A DNA stretch of 64,000 nucleotides, taken from the NCBI RefSeq assembly GCF_009389715.1, contig NC_052392.1:37815410-37879409 (forward strand), written 5' to 3'. Source of the DNA: Phoenix dactylifera (lineage: Eukaryota; Streptophyta; Magnoliopsida; Arecales; Arecaceae). The notes below the pieces were generated by a model. The model had not been told where the DNA came from. It searched no databases and saw nothing but the letters and a program-made list of their open reading frames with translations. The translations under genes and the position numbers were made by a program. Positions 26,201-42,100 of this stretch are shown piece after piece (the stretch's first letter is position 1; each line of letters begins with the position of its first letter).

Positions 26201-29200
26201 TTTCCAGTTTTTTCTTTTTAATTTTTTCCATTGTCACAAATAACCATAACTAACGATGATTTCACAAGAGAAAGCTCCCGTAAAAGTAAATTTTATGCCA
26301 AAATAAATTGACTTTGTGGTAATAAAAGGCTAACCTTATCAGGATATTGCTTAGCTAGCTCCACCAATTGAAGACGTCCAACCTTTCCCTGGGCACGCCC
26401 TAGAAAATTCGCCAGATATTTCCTCTTGGATAGGGGTAATGGTTGGACAATAGTGGATCCATGAACTGTAGTCATCCCATCATCAACATTCCCGGGGATG
26501 ATGATATCTTTCCATGTATTAAAAGCACTTGTAGCTCGCTTATCTGTGCGGTCCCCCTATACAAAACCCAGCACCGATCAATAAATAGTTACTTGTAAGC
26601 ATCTTCAATTAACAATAAAACATCAGCACTGTTATATGGGAATACAAAACAAATCAACAGTCAAACTAAAATTTCAGATCATCTAAGTAAATAATACTGT
26701 TTTCTATGTTCGAAATGGAATTACACAAAAAACCCTAAAATTATGTGCATCAACAAAAGTCAATATAGTTACCAAAAAAAAAAATCACTACCCAAAGTTA
26801 GGACAAATCCTAGTTATTGATGTAGTATGTGAGAGCACATGCACTTTTAGGAAGCATGGACACTTCAAATTGCATACCATGTTTGTGTATCTATACTTGT
26901 TGGATACAGCTAGGAAATGTTTCAGGTACTTATTTTAAGTATCCTTTTCTTAAATTAGAAAAAAAAGGGCTCCTAATACTTCTTAGATATGCTTGGGATA
27001 CTTTTAGATAACTCCACAGATGAGAAGTCATTTCTTTTTCCTTTCTTTTTTCTTTTCTGATAAATGTTGGCCTTTCAATAATGAATAATGAATGGCTGGA
27101 GTTTTCAATGATGATGCTACTGCATGGCATATGGACACAGACAAATACATAGATATACATACATATATGTGTGTGCTCGCACACGTGATACCCAGCCATA
27201 TCATTTCTCTTTTTTTCCACAGAGTTGTATCAACCTATCTGTATTATGTTGCATACATAAGTCTGATCCTTGACCATGCTTCATGGATGCACATGAACAT
27301 GCACACATGTGGATGAGGACAGAGTCAAGAATTATGCATACAGAAGTGTTACACCAGGTAACAAGTGGAGGTTTGGTATTGCTTGATGCGTTCCCTGGAA
27401 GTAAGTATCAGAACAGGATGGATGGTGGCCAAGTAGAAATATAGGGCTTAAGATAACAGAAAACTTAACATTGTTCATATAGTATAGTAATTTAAAGTAT
27501 GAATAATATAGATGTCTGCATATAGCTATGATTCATGTACATCTGGACTAGGAATATATAAATCAGTCCTTAAAGAGTTAAGTAAGAATCAAAGCATGAA
27601 AAATTGCAATATTACTTGGTCTCCCTGTTGTGGAAACTATAACAGCTTCTAGTATGTCGCACCTTTTGTGATACTTCTAAAGACATCTTTTTTGAAATAA
27701 TCATGTGAATGACACTAATCACTAAGCTGCTCTTGATTGATTTTGGAAACAACAATGCTGCTTTTTTTTTCCTGATGAAGTTACTTAAATTGCAATATCA
27801 ACACTTTCCTAACCAACCCCACTATTTCTGGGTTTCTTATGGAATGCTAACCTTATTCACTAAAAGAGGAGCTATTTAATAAACTTACAAAAGTGGTGAA
27901 TAAATTTATTCAGTCAACAGGTGAAAATGGTACTTAACCAGATTAAAGTTATTTCAGGATAGAGGGTGAAATAACTTTAAACACCCAAAGCTCTCTCTCT
28001 CCCCCCTCTCTATTCTTTCACTTTTTCCCAACTATATTCCACTAACCATGGAAGCACCAACCAGATAGCAAATAAAGTTATTAGCTGGTTAGCCGGTTAA
28101 GGCGTGAATACGAATGGTTAAAATTATTCAAGGGGTGGCTAGCTATTTTGCATCCAAATGCAGTCTTAAGCGTAATTTGATAATGTGTCATCTAAAAATA
28201 ATCTAAATCATAATCTAAACCTCCATCATCAACCACCTACCACAAATGATATCAACTGCATAACAAGACCAGGTAAACCTAGTCCTAATAGATTAGGTTA
28301 GGATAAGTAATATACTACAATTCGTTGAGCTAAAATAATCAACTAGATTACCCTATACAGACAATCATTCTATTTTCATTTACTAGAAATTACCTTAAGC
28401 AGGAATTACGCATGGATTTGTTGGATGGTGAACACAAAGTCTACCATAAAACAGTTTCGAACTTAGATGAATATATTTTGATCCACAAATCCAACCATAT
28501 GTAGAAAGCCTTGTGTATTTTGGTTAAGATAATATTAAAATAATCAGCAGTAGTAATTGCAGTATTCTGAGTCTGATTACAAGTAGAAGGAAAGAAAATA
28601 ATTAAAGACCAGTTTGCTCAAAAGAAAAAAAAAAAAGAATGAGCCGATAAAAGTCATTTCAACTTCTTTCTTTTTTCACTCATGGATAACCACATATTGC
28701 ACATGATACCTCTGGAGTGAGGATGATGGATCGATTCAAATATTTTGCCCAGGAGCGAAATAAGTGAGCACCAGCACCACTGCATTTTTTGTCAAAAAAA
28801 CGAAGTGTAAGCACACAGGAAGGGAGTATCAAGCAACTAAAGCAATAGCCCAAACAAGAGGAACAAATCATAAGAAATGATCCGATCAACAAATCTAAGG
28901 ATGCCTGGTACGGAAAGCATTAAGGGTATTTCACAGCAGAATTGGAAATATGATACCTAGGGAAGACAAAGATGTGATCACGACCACCTGAATACCGGAA
29001 ATATGGCATTTGGCTCAGAACCTGAATGTCGAGCAATATTATGAGCATCCTTCAGAAAACTTTGAAAGCAAAGCATGTTACAAAAAAAGTCAGAGATAGA
29101 GGGATTACTCCCATGATTTGTTCAAACTTTCTATGACTACAAAAGGGCATGTTTCATGAGCTTTTGAGGAATCCCACTTTCTTGCCAGCAACAAAGAAAT

Positions 29201-32085
29201 TGAAACATAAATGACAATATAACATGTGCTCAACATCTAAAGAACAAAAAGTGGCACACAATCACAACATGCAGCCTGCTGAGCCACATTAATCAGCATG
29301 CCATATGATTTTCGGCATATGAGGTCAGAATATAGAAAATACCACCAATTTCACAACCAAAGTTTACCTTCACATAGGTCTGATTTATCTCTGTATCATT
29401 CAAACCACCCATCATCCGAACACATTTAACATAAGCTGGAACGAAGAATAAATCTGCCTCGTCCTTCTTCAATGTCCGGAATCTTGACTTGAGAAGTAAC
29501 TGGTGGATTTTGACCTAAAGAGAGGAAATACATAAAAATAAATATAAAAAAAATGAATGAATGCTCTTACCTCCTAGATAAGACAAACCTCAGAAGCTTA
29601 ATAATCGCAATAATGAAACATGAAAATTGTTATACATTTGGGTTTGGCCCTTAAATTCCTAAAGGTGGAAAACATCAAGTCAGGTACAGATTGGATCAGC
29701 TTCTTGTGTCAACAATTAAACGCTTGATCCACTTGACTGGACCTGCTAGATGGTCAGCATGAAACTGCTTTAACAGTAAACCTACTTGTTTCACACTGTA
29801 TGTTGACAAGATGAGTTTAAGAAGAAACAGGTTAACATGTCAACATTTCTATGTGCTCCACAAATTTCAAAATGCAGGTATTAACTAACAGAATGGAACA
29901 TCAGTATAAGCAGATATCAAGAAAATGCAGCATATCTGTAAGCTTATGTAAGTGCATATTGTTGCAATTAAACATCATTGATTGTCAGCTTATGTTCTTG
30001 CCAAGCTTTGGTGTCTCATTTGGCCATCTTGAGGTTCGGAACTACCTTGCCGGAACCAGCTTGTAACTTTCGGTCTCCCACTGGCTAGTTTCAGTCAATC
30101 CAAATTTTGGAAAAAAACAAATGAAAACTTCATTGATAGAAAAGGTAATCTCATTTCTGTAAGACATATCGGAGAAACTCTATGAAAATATGATAACCCT
30201 GCTACTACATGGCAGCATTACCACATCATACAATAAGAAGTCCTTCCTACCTGATGCAAACCTTTTTTTTTTAATGAAATTACAAGAACTTCACGCACTC
30301 CAAATGCATAAGCTACAAAAATGAAGCCATACCTCATTTATGGCTGATCAGGTCAAGAAGGATTCATAAACTGAGTCCAAAATGTCCACCAATACTTGAT
30401 CCTATTGGGGATGTAATAAGCCCAAGGTTGATTGAGTTTTCAGTACAATCAAGCTTGACTTTTGAGACCAAGCTCAGCTTGTTTACTATTTTATCAAGCC
30501 TAATTTCAAACCAAGCTGAACATATAAGCCTATTCCAATCAGCTTGATTGCCTTGAGCCAAATTCGGTCAAGTTTGTATCAATCTTGAAACAAGCTCGAT
30601 TAATGATCTATTGAAGCTTGGTCTGAGCTTGAATAAAAACTAGGTTCAAAATTAAAATGAAGTCAGTTCAAGCTTGCATTATAGTTTCCCAAATAATGTT
30701 TGGCTTTCTCACCTGAAGTGCCCCAAACATCAGATATTAGATTTATTCCAACGGTCGATTACATATTATGTCTATGTGCATATTATGTATTATATGACCA
30801 ATTTAAATATTGAGCTGAACTTGAGCAGCGTGGATCAATTGGCAACTGTATTTCCTATCAAAGCTAGCTCAATAATGACCCAGCACAAAAATTTTCAGAC
30901 GTTACCACATGGCTCCAATCCAGGTCTTTCTAAACCTACCACTCCACCAATCATCCCTCAACAGCACCCCACAACCCCACCTCGCACCATCCCATCCCTG
31001 CATGCAATCCTCATTTTTGACCTTTCTGCACAAATCTAAGCTCCTATCCTTGCAGGAGTATCTTTTGAATCTGTAATAAATGACCATATAGTTATTACTA
31101 TCTGAATTAACTAATCATCATGTTATCCTTAAGATATCAGATAATATCATAAATTTACCCAAACGACATTCCCACAATCTCATCACTATGGTGCTCAATT
31201 TTGCTCTCTTTGACCCTCTCGTTAGACAAAATATTATGAGCCATACAGCCTTATTGCAGCCTTGATGAAATTCCTTAATCTAAATTGGCGCACAACCATA
31301 CACACAAAAAAAAGCACATCTGTGTTGTTTTTAGTTCTACCAATGGTCACCTCAACAATCACATCTCCATATATCTCCCCAAAAATTAAATAATTCTGCA
31401 TATCATTTATTTTGTTTAGCCCTACCGTCCACACTTCGTCCACTAAAATCTTACTTTCCGGATATCCGGAATATGCCTTCTATTATTTTCGCCATTTCGC
31501 TATGCATAGGGATCAAGAAACCATAAACATAATAAATTTAACCAAAGAGATAAAGTTAAAAAAAAAAAACTGAGCGTTTTCTATGACCATATGTACAAGA
31601 AAATTGGTTCTCAAGAAAATTGAATCCTATCAGATTACAAACAAGCGAGGCAAGCACAAAAAAATAAAGACCCTAGATCGCTAATGGCAGTAAACCTGAG
31701 TGCCCCATTGTCCTTTGAGGCAGGCCTGGGGGGAGATGTTGCCGTCGCGGCCGCGCATGAGCTCGCGGAGGCCGTCGACCTCGCGCTCCTCGTAGACGTA
31801 GATCTTGAGGTCGAGGCCGGAGCCGTAGCCCCGGTCGGGCCAGGAGAGGGCGCCGGCGCGGTCGAAGAGGGAGGCGGCGGAGCGGCCGGTGGAGAGGGGA
31901 GCAGGGGAAGGGAAGACACACGAGAGGCGGTCAAAGGCGCGGGTGAGGAGGAAGGTGGCGAAGACGAGAGCGAGGGCGCCGATCTGGTGGGCCCTCGTGA
32001 AGACAGGGAGGGTGTGGTTGTGGTGGTGGTGGGACCCGCCGCCGGCAGCGGAGAAGGGGATCCGGCTCCGGTTCAGGCTCCCCAT
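22237..32085 (-). CDS. Exostosin-family GT47 glycosyltransferase (probable Golgi enzyme)
   Basis: Eight coding exons, transcribed right to left: 32085-31696, 29514-29368, 29021-28957, 28779-28710, 26556-26335, 23427-23284, 22688-22553, 22466-22237. Frame is continuous and gives 467 aa; all introns are GT-AG. The chosen ATG gives a type II topology: short basic and His-rich N-terminus, then a membrane anchor at residues 34-50 (IGALALVFATFLL). The GT47 domain follows from LKIYVYEE near residue 90. It includes GQWGTQVKIHQLL, KDEADLFFVPAYVKC, GAGAHLFRSWA, and the family-typical stretch CLAPRGESSWTLRFYEAYFV plus ECVPVILSD (about 325-355). It ends VPLP, as family members do. By memory it is closest to rice Os03g0107900 and Arabidopsis At5g16890, annotated as probable glucuronosyltransferases; the actual donor and acceptor sugars are unknown. 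Substitution of a xylan or xyloglucan-type polymer in the Golgi is inference. The largest intron (26,334-23,428) holds repeats. Confidence 0.95.
23237..23282. repeat. (GA)n microsatellite at a GT47 splice donor
   Basis: About 22 AG units. On the gene strand this is (CT)n, and the intron after exon 6 begins GTCTCTCTCT, so the repeat starts within a few bases of the splice junction at 23,284/23,283. Confidence 0.95.
24127..24311 (-). repeat. Dispersed repeat rich in GGTACGGTA motifs, copy 1
   Basis: Lies in the fifth intron of GT47. Its reverse complement aligns along its whole length with 60,282-60,466: ACTGGACGGTA matches ACCGGACGGTA, CATACCGTACCGATT matches CATACCGATT, TGTGCTAGTGTGGCACCGGTA matches TATGCTAGTGTGGCATCGGTA, and GCGAACCTTG matches ACGAACTTTG. 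Non-coding. It could be a MITE or SINE-like family; no target-site duplication was verified. Confidence 0.75.
24866..25080. repeat. Foldback (MITE-like) element in GT47 intron
   Basis: The left end ACCCATGGTTTCCAATCCCG is an imperfect inverted match of the right end CGGGATTTAAAACCTTGGT, giving terminal inverted repeats of about 19 bp around a GC-richer, CATCC-rich centre of about 175 bp. No coding capacity. Confidence 0.6.
25663..25692. repeat. Short tandem TACCACCA repeat
   Basis: Three to four copies of an eight-base ACCACCAT unit inside the GT47 intron. Confidence 0.85.
30430..30680. repeat. Degenerate CAAGCTTGA-rich interspersed repeat
   Basis: Many dispersed CAAGCTTGA, CAAGCTCAG and CAAGCTGAA motifs on both strands in the first GT47 intron. 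The texture resembles old, self-complementary plant repeats. Boundaries are uncertain. Confidence 0.45.
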
Positions 32086-32161
32086 CGGAGCGGGAGGGGG
32101 AGAGCCGGGAGATCGATCTCGAACAATGAAATCTAGAGGAAATGGTGATCCAAGAATACAT
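31931..32161 (-). other. Possible uORF overlapping the GT47 start
   Basis: An ATG at 32,161, 76 bases upstream of the GT47 start and out of frame, opens a 76-codon frame that runs through the main start codon to 31,931. It matters only if transcription starts upstream of 32,161. No convincing TATA box is visible nearby, so the transcription start is not known. Confidence 0.35.
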
Positions 32162-33594
32162 GGTCAGATCACTTGGGAAGCCCAAACGCAAGAGGCGTCG
32201 GGTTCGTCCCCGCCGGCCCAGCCCGCACGATTATTTCAAAGTTAATATTATATTAATTTTGAAATTTATTTGTACAAAGAATTAAATGTAATAATAAAAA
32301 AACTTAGTCAATAAAAAAATAAATAAATATAACAATTGAAATTTCAAATGTAGAGTACTTGATATTGAAACAAAGCTTTCTTGATTTAGAAGAAAATCAT
32401 ATAAATATGGGCTAATATTTGTTTACTTAAAATTTAATGCCAAAATCTCAAGCTGATGCTGTCTATTTTATTTTTCTGTACTGGTACGAATTTTTCTAGA
32501 AAAAAAAAAAGATGCTACTTATTGCTTATATGTGCATCCAATAAAATTGTCTCAAGCTTCGGTTGCAGCTGTTGCTAATTTTATTCATCCCCAATCTTTG
32601 AGAGTAACTTTTCTTTGTCATCTGATTAAGCCGACAGGAAATAAAGACTTGTTTGGAGAATAATAGAGGATGGTGCAACCTAAGGTCTTATTTATACGAA
32701 GCAATGGGAGGCCGCCATAAAAATAACAGAAGGCTTATGAAATCCTAATCATGCCATTCAAAAATCATTAATTAACATAATTCTTTACCAATTTGATTAT
32801 TTTTTGAGAGGACATTAAATATAATTACTTGTTCTCATAAACCCCCAGTTACTAGAGAGTTATATAAACAGACATATATATATGCCCAAGAAAATATCAC
32901 AAATAATTTAAAAACCCTTCAACAGTTCGGATAATATTTTTATATTATAGTGAATACATGCTACATGCCCTACTTTTGAGAGTAACTAAAAATAATCATA
33001 GGGCAAGTTTTTGAGTGACTTTTTGAGTTCCTCGAGCATGTTGTTTTTTTTTTTTTTAAATGACAGGAATGCATCAATGAAAAGTGTGAGTATATTGATG
33101 AAACAAGAACCATAGCCATCAATGTTTTCTCTCGTATTATCACAGCTTCACATGCATTGGCCCATAAGCATCTGTGCAAACATTGCCCATCCAAGAACTG
33201 ATGAGAAATCTGACCAAATGCATGCATATATATGCACAGAAAATGGGACAGGATTTGGGGCCAAGCAGAAGGGTCGTGTATCAAATCCATGGATCATCTA
33301 ATCAAAACTGGTCTCGCCCATGGACATGGCCACCTCCTTCCTTCTCTTCTCTCCATAGTCATCATCGTCACCTCCGTGAGCCTCCACATCATTTTTCAGA
33401 GTAGGAAGCCTCTGAAGCCAACTCACATAAAACCTACACAATGCCTTCTGAACCTGCAAAACTACATCCTTCGCACGTATAACATGTGAAGCCTTGAAAC
33501 CTCCTCAAGCCAACTTATATAAATCTAAGCATCTTAGTTACATACTGGGCGAAGCTATCCTCGGTGATCATGGCGTACAAAGGCACTCCAAGAG

Positions 33595-33599
<5 letters not shown>
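32162..33599. other. GT47 upstream region, no other gene seen
   Basis: A short GC-rich stretch to about 32,230 (probable 5' UTR and proximal promoter) is followed by AT-rich DNA. The short open frames at 33.2-33.5 kb show no recognisable protein. Confidence 0.45.

Positions 33600-33639
<40 letters not shown>
33600..33639. repeat. (GA)n microsatellite
   Basis: About 20 GA units. It lies a few bases beyond the stop codon of the 73-aa candidate gene and would form a (CT)n tract in its 3' UTR. Confidence 0.95.
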
Positions 33640-33641
<2 letters not shown>

Positions 33642-33643
33642 GC

Positions 33644-33865
33644 TTAGAGAAGTCCTGGGAGAGAGTGGAAAGGGAAGTGAGGCACTACTAAGGCTGCACC
33701 CTCTGGCCTAACCTTCTCCTCCTCCACAGTTTTCTTCTCTTGCTCCTCCTTATTGCTACAATCTTTTATATTTGGCTTGGAATATGGAACTACTTCTTTT
33801 GGCTGCAGCGAACTCATGGGAGAAGACTTGCTGAAATATGGCAAGCAAGAAAGGCTGACACCCAT
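33644..33865 (-). CDS. Candidate small protein gene, 73 aa
   Basis: A minus-strand ORF beginning MGVSLSCLPYFSKSSP and ending VVPHFPFHSLPGLL. A TATA box (TTATATAAGG on the minus strand, about 33,945-33,954) lies upstream, and this ATG is the first one after the expected start of transcription (about 33,918). The middle is a charged K/E-rich segment with little hydrophobic content; there is no signal peptide or membrane segment. The combination of a Cys-containing N-terminus and a short HFPFHS(x)PGLL tail gives the impression of a small plant-specific protein, but I cannot name a family. The alternative is chance: at 73 codons an open frame alone is weak evidence. Confidence 0.42.
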   Translation of the reverse strand: MGVSLSCLPYFSKSSPMSSLQPKEVVPYSKPNIKDCSNKEEQEKKTVEEEKVRPEGAALVVPHFPFHSLPGLL

Positions 33866-33944
33866 CCCGGCTCTTATAGCACCCAATTATCCAAACCACT
33901 GGTATTTTAGTGAATCGTGGGCTTTGGAAGCTAGCCATGGTGGC

Positions 33945-33954
33945 CTTATATAAC
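33945..33954 (-). promoter_or_regulatory. TATA box for the 73-aa candidate gene
   Basis: The minus strand reads TTATATAAGG. Spacing to the first downstream ATG (33,865) is about 80 bases, allowing a ~50-base leader. Confidence 0.45.
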
Positions 33955-33965
33955 TTGCTCTAAAT

Positions 33966-35015
33966 GACGAGCAAGGCATGGAAATGGAGAGATCATCGAC
34001 ACGCTTGGTACAGGCCGAAGAAGTCGTCTGCTTGGTGGCCAAGCATCAGGATTCAAAGTGAGGGGGATGGAAGAAGGAGAGTGGAAACCGGAAACTCAGG
34101 TGAATGGTCAGATATGATGAGCCCCTTTGGCCAATTAATGAGAAGGATGAACAAAAGGACAGGTCAAAGCAGTTCAGTAGGAGCGTTTGACTCGTGGTCA
34201 ATGACTCGGTTCCTTCGCTTGGCTGGTTTGACTTTGCTTGGTGTCCACTGTCCAGGTACCAGAAGTCATTAGCGGCGATGCCGGCGGAAGAAAGGCCGGC
34301 CGGTGGTGGTGGCAAACGGAAAGGATCGACCGGGCAGAGCCGACCGACGGGGAGGAGGCCGGGCGGTGGCCGAGGAGACCCCATCTTGCACCCGCACCAG
34401 GATACCATTATAAACGTCAACCATCTGATCTTGATCGAGTGGCGAGGAGCAGCCCCTCATATAAGTTTCATGTGGAGATTTCCGAACACGTTCGTAAAAT
34501 TTCCATGCGAAAGTAAATACGCATAGAAATAATTATGCGGATCTTGCGGCAGGCACACCAGCGTTTTATACAATACAAGTCCGCATAAACGTTTTATGCG
34601 GATTACTGTGAGAGAGAGCCTGACACCAGCAACAACAGAAAGAATGCATCATCCATGCTCATCTAAAGAGGAAATACGTGATCCTCAAAGCTTCCTAATA
34701 TGATCAAAGAGAACAATTCGATAGCAAAGAAGACAGTGGAAGAAGGTAAGAAACTACGATTCAGAAAGATTCCATTATTTCGTTCCTTCCAGCAGCACCA
34801 AAGAAAGGCAACAATCAGCATGAGCACAGCACCTAAGAAAGATGTTGCAATGCATGTTGGCTTTCATACTTACGTTCTACTTATATATTGAAGCTGTATT
34901 CTGTATACCGTAGGTGAGCTCTTAACAGAATCTCAAAATCTTCCTGTAGACCTAAACTGTATCCAAATTTTAGAAAAACACCATATACATATTCCTGCTA
35001 GTTGAATGAAGATGA
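33966..35015. other. Intergenic with a GC-rich patch and a short palindrome
   Basis: At 34,265-34,400 there is a GC-rich patch with purine-rich GGC/GGA repeats; open frames through it show no known domain. At 34,580-34,602 TCCGCATAAA and TTTATGCGGA flank a CGT centre, and TTATGCGGAT also occurs at about 34,534. No gene is recognised. Confidence 0.45.
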
Positions 35016-35152
35016 TGTAACAATCGCGGACCTTACACAAAATGGCTAGCCGAAAGATATTATTTGAGTTCCATGATCCTGTATAAGTACCCAAGATCTA
35101 CCTAGCGAATAATCGATGTGGGACTAAATGCACGCCTGCTTGGGCCCTCACA
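35016..35152 (-). mobile_element. Solo LTR of the TRIM-like family
   Basis: Begins TGTAAC and ends CCTCACA, and shares the ordered core (GTATAAGTACCCAAGATCT, CTAGCGAATAATCGATGTG, GGACTAAA) with the paired LTRs at 59.2-59.6 kb. It stands alone, so it is a solo LTR. It lies downstream of ADH1. Confidence 0.7.
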
Positions 35153-35485
35153 TATGATGATAAAGAGAGCATTAAAGCAAATTGTCAAGGAAAAGAAAGA
35201 GCCCCCAATCTTAGTAAAATGTTGAATAAAGGAAAAGAAGCTTCATAATTTAAGAAACGAGAAAGCAAACCAAGAAGCAACAAACTTCTTATGTACAGTA
35301 CATGAATTTTTTTACAAAAGACACGCAAAGCTGAAACAAGAGGGAAAGGACATATTAAAAACAAGCAGAAAATTATCACAAAGAACACCTATATATTCCA
35401 AGCCACATCTCCATTCAACCAGACAGCAGCTTCACAAACACGTATAGTTCAACTGAGCAATTGCTTACAACATCTGGGATTGGCT

Positions 35486-39001
<3,516 letters not shown>

Positions 39002-39130
39002 CTCTTCCAATTCTAGCCCTTGCGATACTTTTCTCTTTCTATTAATGTTCCTCAAATGCCCCTATAGAGATCACAACAAATGCCTTATTCTTCCCTGTGG
39101 CTACTTGGAGAAGAACGGGAGTGGTAACGG

Positions 39131-39140
39131 CTTTTTATAG
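39131..39140 (-). promoter_or_regulatory. ADH1 TATA box
   Basis: The minus strand reads CTATAAAAAG about 130 bases upstream of the ADH1 ATG, placing transcription start near 39,105 and leaving a leader of about 100 bases. A GGTTTT sequence (minus strand, about 39,255) resembles the core of an anaerobic response element, but one copy is weak evidence. Confidence 0.75.
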
Positions 39141-39149
39141 GCAAAGAGC

Positions 39150-42100
39150 GGTTGACTTTTTTTATTCCGTCCACTAGTGTTCTATTCTATTCTATTCAGC
39201 TTCGCTGTCGCCGGGATACCTTATGCAGCGGCTTCTGCCTGCGCCTAGGAAAGGCTAAAACCGGTGTCCCGTTCTACTGCTCCTATTCCACTCATTTGTA
39301 AACCGGATATCCTTGGTTCGTTAAAGCCATTGGCCAGATCCGGACGTTGCAGAGGTTCAGCTCGAGGTCAATCTTAGTTCAAAAACTATGCAACGTAAAC
39401 CCGACCCAATCCAACCATAAACGGTACCCAATCCATAAAAAGATAGAATTGGGCTAGCCTGGAAGAGACTAGGTCAAGTTGCTTCATGAATGGCTTGAAT
39501 ACTCTAGACCGATAGCCAACTGTGTAAATATGATGACTTATTTGATTTGCAGGAAGAGGAGAGAAACTATAGTCAACAAAAAAAATAAAAAAATATCTTA
39601 TATTTGGTTGAAGTTTTTAAAGAACGGATATGAAAAAGTAACTCTTCCATGAGTATACAATTATCATATATCATGAAAAAAAAAAAAAATCATGTGAGAC
39701 AAATTATAAAGAGATTGGAGTTGGGCTTGGATTGGATCTAATTGGTTGTTCTAATATAGAGATCTTAGTTGGGCCAAGTTGTCTAAGCTCTTAAACCAGA
39801 AGTGGAATTGACATTTTTGGGATCCAAGGCCAACTTAAGTTAGGTATACATTGGTCCAATTCATTCTAAATTATAAGCCGGTGAAGTTAGGTTCCGATAA
39901 AGAAGGCATGAGTTGCAACCCTAATCTATATTAGACTTGTAGTTTGTCTTATTCTTAGAGGTGCAAAATAAGACATGGGAGTTTTCGCTTATACCGAATA
40001 GCAAGCAACGGAATCCACTAAACCCGGAAAACCGCTGCAGGATTCGACGGCCACTGGATTATAGCATGTTGGTTTTTATTCTATAAAATATATTTCCTTC
40101 TAGTCAAAGAAAAGAATTTAGTTAACTAGCCCTTTTTTTTATTAGCCTCATAGATCAAGGGGCTTTGGCACTCAATATTTTTGGGGTAGTATGGCAGTTT
40201 TAGGCACCATCAAACGGAGCACCGGTGGAAATGGATGATTGGTGTTCTCCATAAAATATTTGACTTTGTGATGCTTATCTTTAAACCCTAATCCCCTTGG
40301 GATGTTTAACTTAAATTTGTTCAAATTCCATTAGAGTTTGATAAAAAAATTTAATATTCGACTGCAACTAGTAAGTTGGGTTAAGTAAAATTTTTAATAT
40401 TTGGCTGAAACTTAGATTCGGACGAAATTATTAAATTTTTTCCATGTTGAGTCTGGGCCGAGTAAAAGTTTAGTTGAGCTGCATCCAATTCTAAGATCAA
40501 TTTCAAGTTAGGGTTTAATCTAAGGGAGTCCAATACCTTATGCCGCCATATCTTAACTTCTTGAATGGAAGGTTAGTTCTTTATTTAGGAACTATATGTG
40601 GTCATATTTTGGGACTTAAGGTTGGAATCAAGTTCAAAACAAGGTGGGCACCTTCTAGGGTTTAGCTTAAGTCAACCATTCATTTTTTGATTTTTTAATT
40701 ATTTATTATTTATTATTCAATTTTTACAAAATTTTGGAACAATTTTTTTTCTTTTTTTCTTTTTTTGGTTAGAAATTTAACTAGACTACGACCGTAATTT
40801 GAGCAATATCTTTCACATTTCTAGTCCATCCTTACCTTTTTACTCTTTAATAATTTAAAACTTAAGATTTCAACCATTTTTAAAAAAAAATAAATGGAAG
40901 CAAAATTGCGGCATCCGTGTTTTCACAGCTCATACGGCATTAGATTAAGAAATTATTAAAATATGCAGTTAAACAAAGAGAGGTAGAGAGAGACTATGAA
41001 CTAGATGCCAAATTGCCAGCTACATCAAACTTTTTTTACTACAAAGTTTCAACGGCCATTGTATTTTTTATATTTGTAGGGAGTAATCAGCTAATGAAAC
41101 AATGGATGTTGAGTTGCAGTTGGAAAGCGTTCTTTTGATTTAATTGGTCCTTCTAGCATGCAAAACCAAGGCGGCAGCGGGAAGAAGAAGTTGAATTCAT
41201 CATCTTCTGAACAAATTGGTTATGTTCAGATTTTTTTTATGTGGGTGTTATCCTCTGCTTCGAGATATTTGAATTATAGTTAGTAGTAGCATGATTGTCC
41301 AAGCTAAACATATATATAAAAAGGTTATGGGGCTACGGACTAGGTAGTCTCGTATGTGGCCAATCACTCTGAAGGTACCTTGTGGGCCAGAAAAGTGAGT
41401 TGTGCCTAGAGTGCTCCGGAAGGTACAATATTTTAGTATTTTTGAATATGTCCGTGCTAGAATTATATAGATCATCTATTTTAACCAAAAAAAAAAACAA
41501 ATATTCTATAAAGTTACATCGGAGGACTGGTCCAATTTGCCGTTGCTAGAATTGATGCAAAAGATGCGAGAGCAAAGATGGATTGGATAATCTATCCTAT
41601 GGATTGAGGAATATAATTGAAGGAGAACTCGTGTAGAATAGACTTGAAGGACAGGCTCATAAGGCAGTACAATTAATGAGGGATCCATACCAGTGATGTC
41701 ACAAATAAATTGTTGCCAACCATCTGATCTAAGTGACCATGTTAGCTACAATGGAAAATTATTTTTTTCACCAATTGCAACTTAGGGAAGCCATCCTATT
41801 CTCTAATGTGGGGTACTGCATCCAAGGAATGCTACAACTCATCTTGACAACTATAGAAAGGCAAATAGAATTCTAAATCTAGTGTATAGAAAATTTCATT
41901 TGCAAAAAAAAAAAAAAAAAAGGAAAAGGAAAGGAAAGGAAAATAAGCTGCTCTTCGGATGGTGTTAGTGAGTTTTGGACAACAAAGAGATAAAAGAAAA
42001 TAAAAGCGAACAAGAGGGTGGGTTGCTGGGGTATTTGATTGAGAAGAAATACTAAATTCAGTGCAAAACGCAGTGTAAATTATTAATTGTTCGCAAAGCG

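Noticed and set aside
31684..32136. 150-codon plus-strand ORF rich in Gly and Glu
   Set aside because: Antisense to the GC-rich first exon of GT47; the composition follows from the opposite strand.
33756..33938. ATG with good context (CCACCATGG) starting a 60-codon ORF
   Set aside because: The TATA box is only about 10 bases upstream, so transcription would start beyond this ATG. The 33,865 start in another frame fits better.
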